Below are positions 63,936 through 64,000 of a stretch of DNA of 64,000 bases, piece by piece. The position numbers were made by a program, and so were the translations under genes. The first letter of the stretch is position 1, and each line of letters opens with the position of its first letter. Source of the DNA: Ignavibacteriales bacterium (GTDB lineage: Bacteria; Bacteroidota; Ignavibacteria; Ignavibacteriales; SURF-24); contig JAPLFH010000034.1 of assembly GCA_026390815.1 (NCBI GenBank), positions 37,572 through 101,571 on the forward strand. The letters are read 5' to 3'. The notes under the pieces are model-generated. The model did not search any database and had not been told where the DNA came from. It saw only the letters and a list, made by a program, of their open reading frames with translations.

Positions 63936-64000
63936 ATGTTGGGAAGAAAGAAATTTGAGCCAAAATTAATGTATGCAGTTAGTCTGGAGGACTTGGTACC
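63936..64000 (+). mobile_element. Start of a probable IS1182-family transposase, cut by the window edge
   Basis: ATG 63936 opens MLGRKKFEPKLMYAVSLEDL then VP at the edge. This resembles the N-terminus of IS1182/IS5-type transposases, which typically read ...F-Y-x-x-S-L-E-D-L-V-P followed by a D-H-L-L-R box. Only 21 residues are visible and the insertion-sequence left end could not be placed, so the call is tentative. Confidence 0.5.

Overview
The window looks like a chromosomal segment of a low-GC, Gram-negative member of the Ignavibacteria/Chlorobi/Bacteroidetes assemblage, most likely Ignavibacteriales. The basis is two secreted proteins ending in a type IX secretion-like sorting domain with the NYPNPFNP signature, a long three-domain IspG, many signal peptides and lipoboxes, and AT-rich spacers carrying short palindromic repeats. 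This is inference; no rRNA is present to confirm it.

Layout. 1-3.6 kb: the 3' end of a sigma-54 activator, a tRNA-Lys(CTT), small unknown genes, a HEAT-repeat protein and an L,D-transpeptidase-like exported protein. 3.8-8.8 kb: an orphan beta-class DNA methyltransferase, an aldo/keto reductase, a nitroreductase, and a non-pyrrolysine MttB-type methyltransferase paired with its corrinoid protein. 9-16.7 kb: a very large secreted GH13 enzyme, citrate synthase, and an acyl-CoA carboxylase/decarboxylase carboxyltransferase with its biotin carrier. 16.9-22.9 kb: a long minus-strand arsenic operon (arsR, arsC, acr3, ArsP-like permease, two thioredoxin-like proteins, ccdA, arsM), interrupted by a four-helix-bundle gene flanked by repeats. 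23-30.4 kb: a DUF1697 protein, an SRPBCC protein, a Zn/Cd-type P-ATPase, the zinc-ribbon/Nif3 pair and ispG. 30.6-41 kb: plus-strand core genes dnaG, GH13 glycosidase, DUF3109, rpoN, ICMT-like, parvulin, hslV and hslU. 41-49.6 kb: two related ECF sigma/anti-sigma modules surrounding a HAD phosphatase and a secreted phosphodiester glycosidase, followed by three exported proteins. 49.7-58 kb: a GlcD-like oxidase, Trm112, an orphan TrpF-like protein, a TPR histidine kinase, and an operon of HlyD-like, VTC-domain, DUF4956 and NlpC/P60-like genes. 58.5-64 kb: an HD-PycTM membrane protein, a SixA-like phosphatase, an Omp85-type barrel with a kinase-like periplasmic part, a SdiA-regulated-type propeller lipoprotein, and the start of a probable IS1182-type transposase at the right edge.

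How the parts work together. The arsenic operon is a complete route: arsenate reduction, arsenite efflux, methylation, a permease for methylated species, and thiol relays. Two nearly identical candidate ArsR operators lie in front of arsR and arsC. The VTC/DUF4956/HlyD operon suggests a membrane polyphosphate or other phosphopolymer system. The most unusual items are the HD-PycTM fusion, the kinase-like/Omp85 fusion, the repeat-flanked four-helix-bundle cassette, and palindromic repeats that supply stop codons to two genes. Nothing here is a demonstrated new system.
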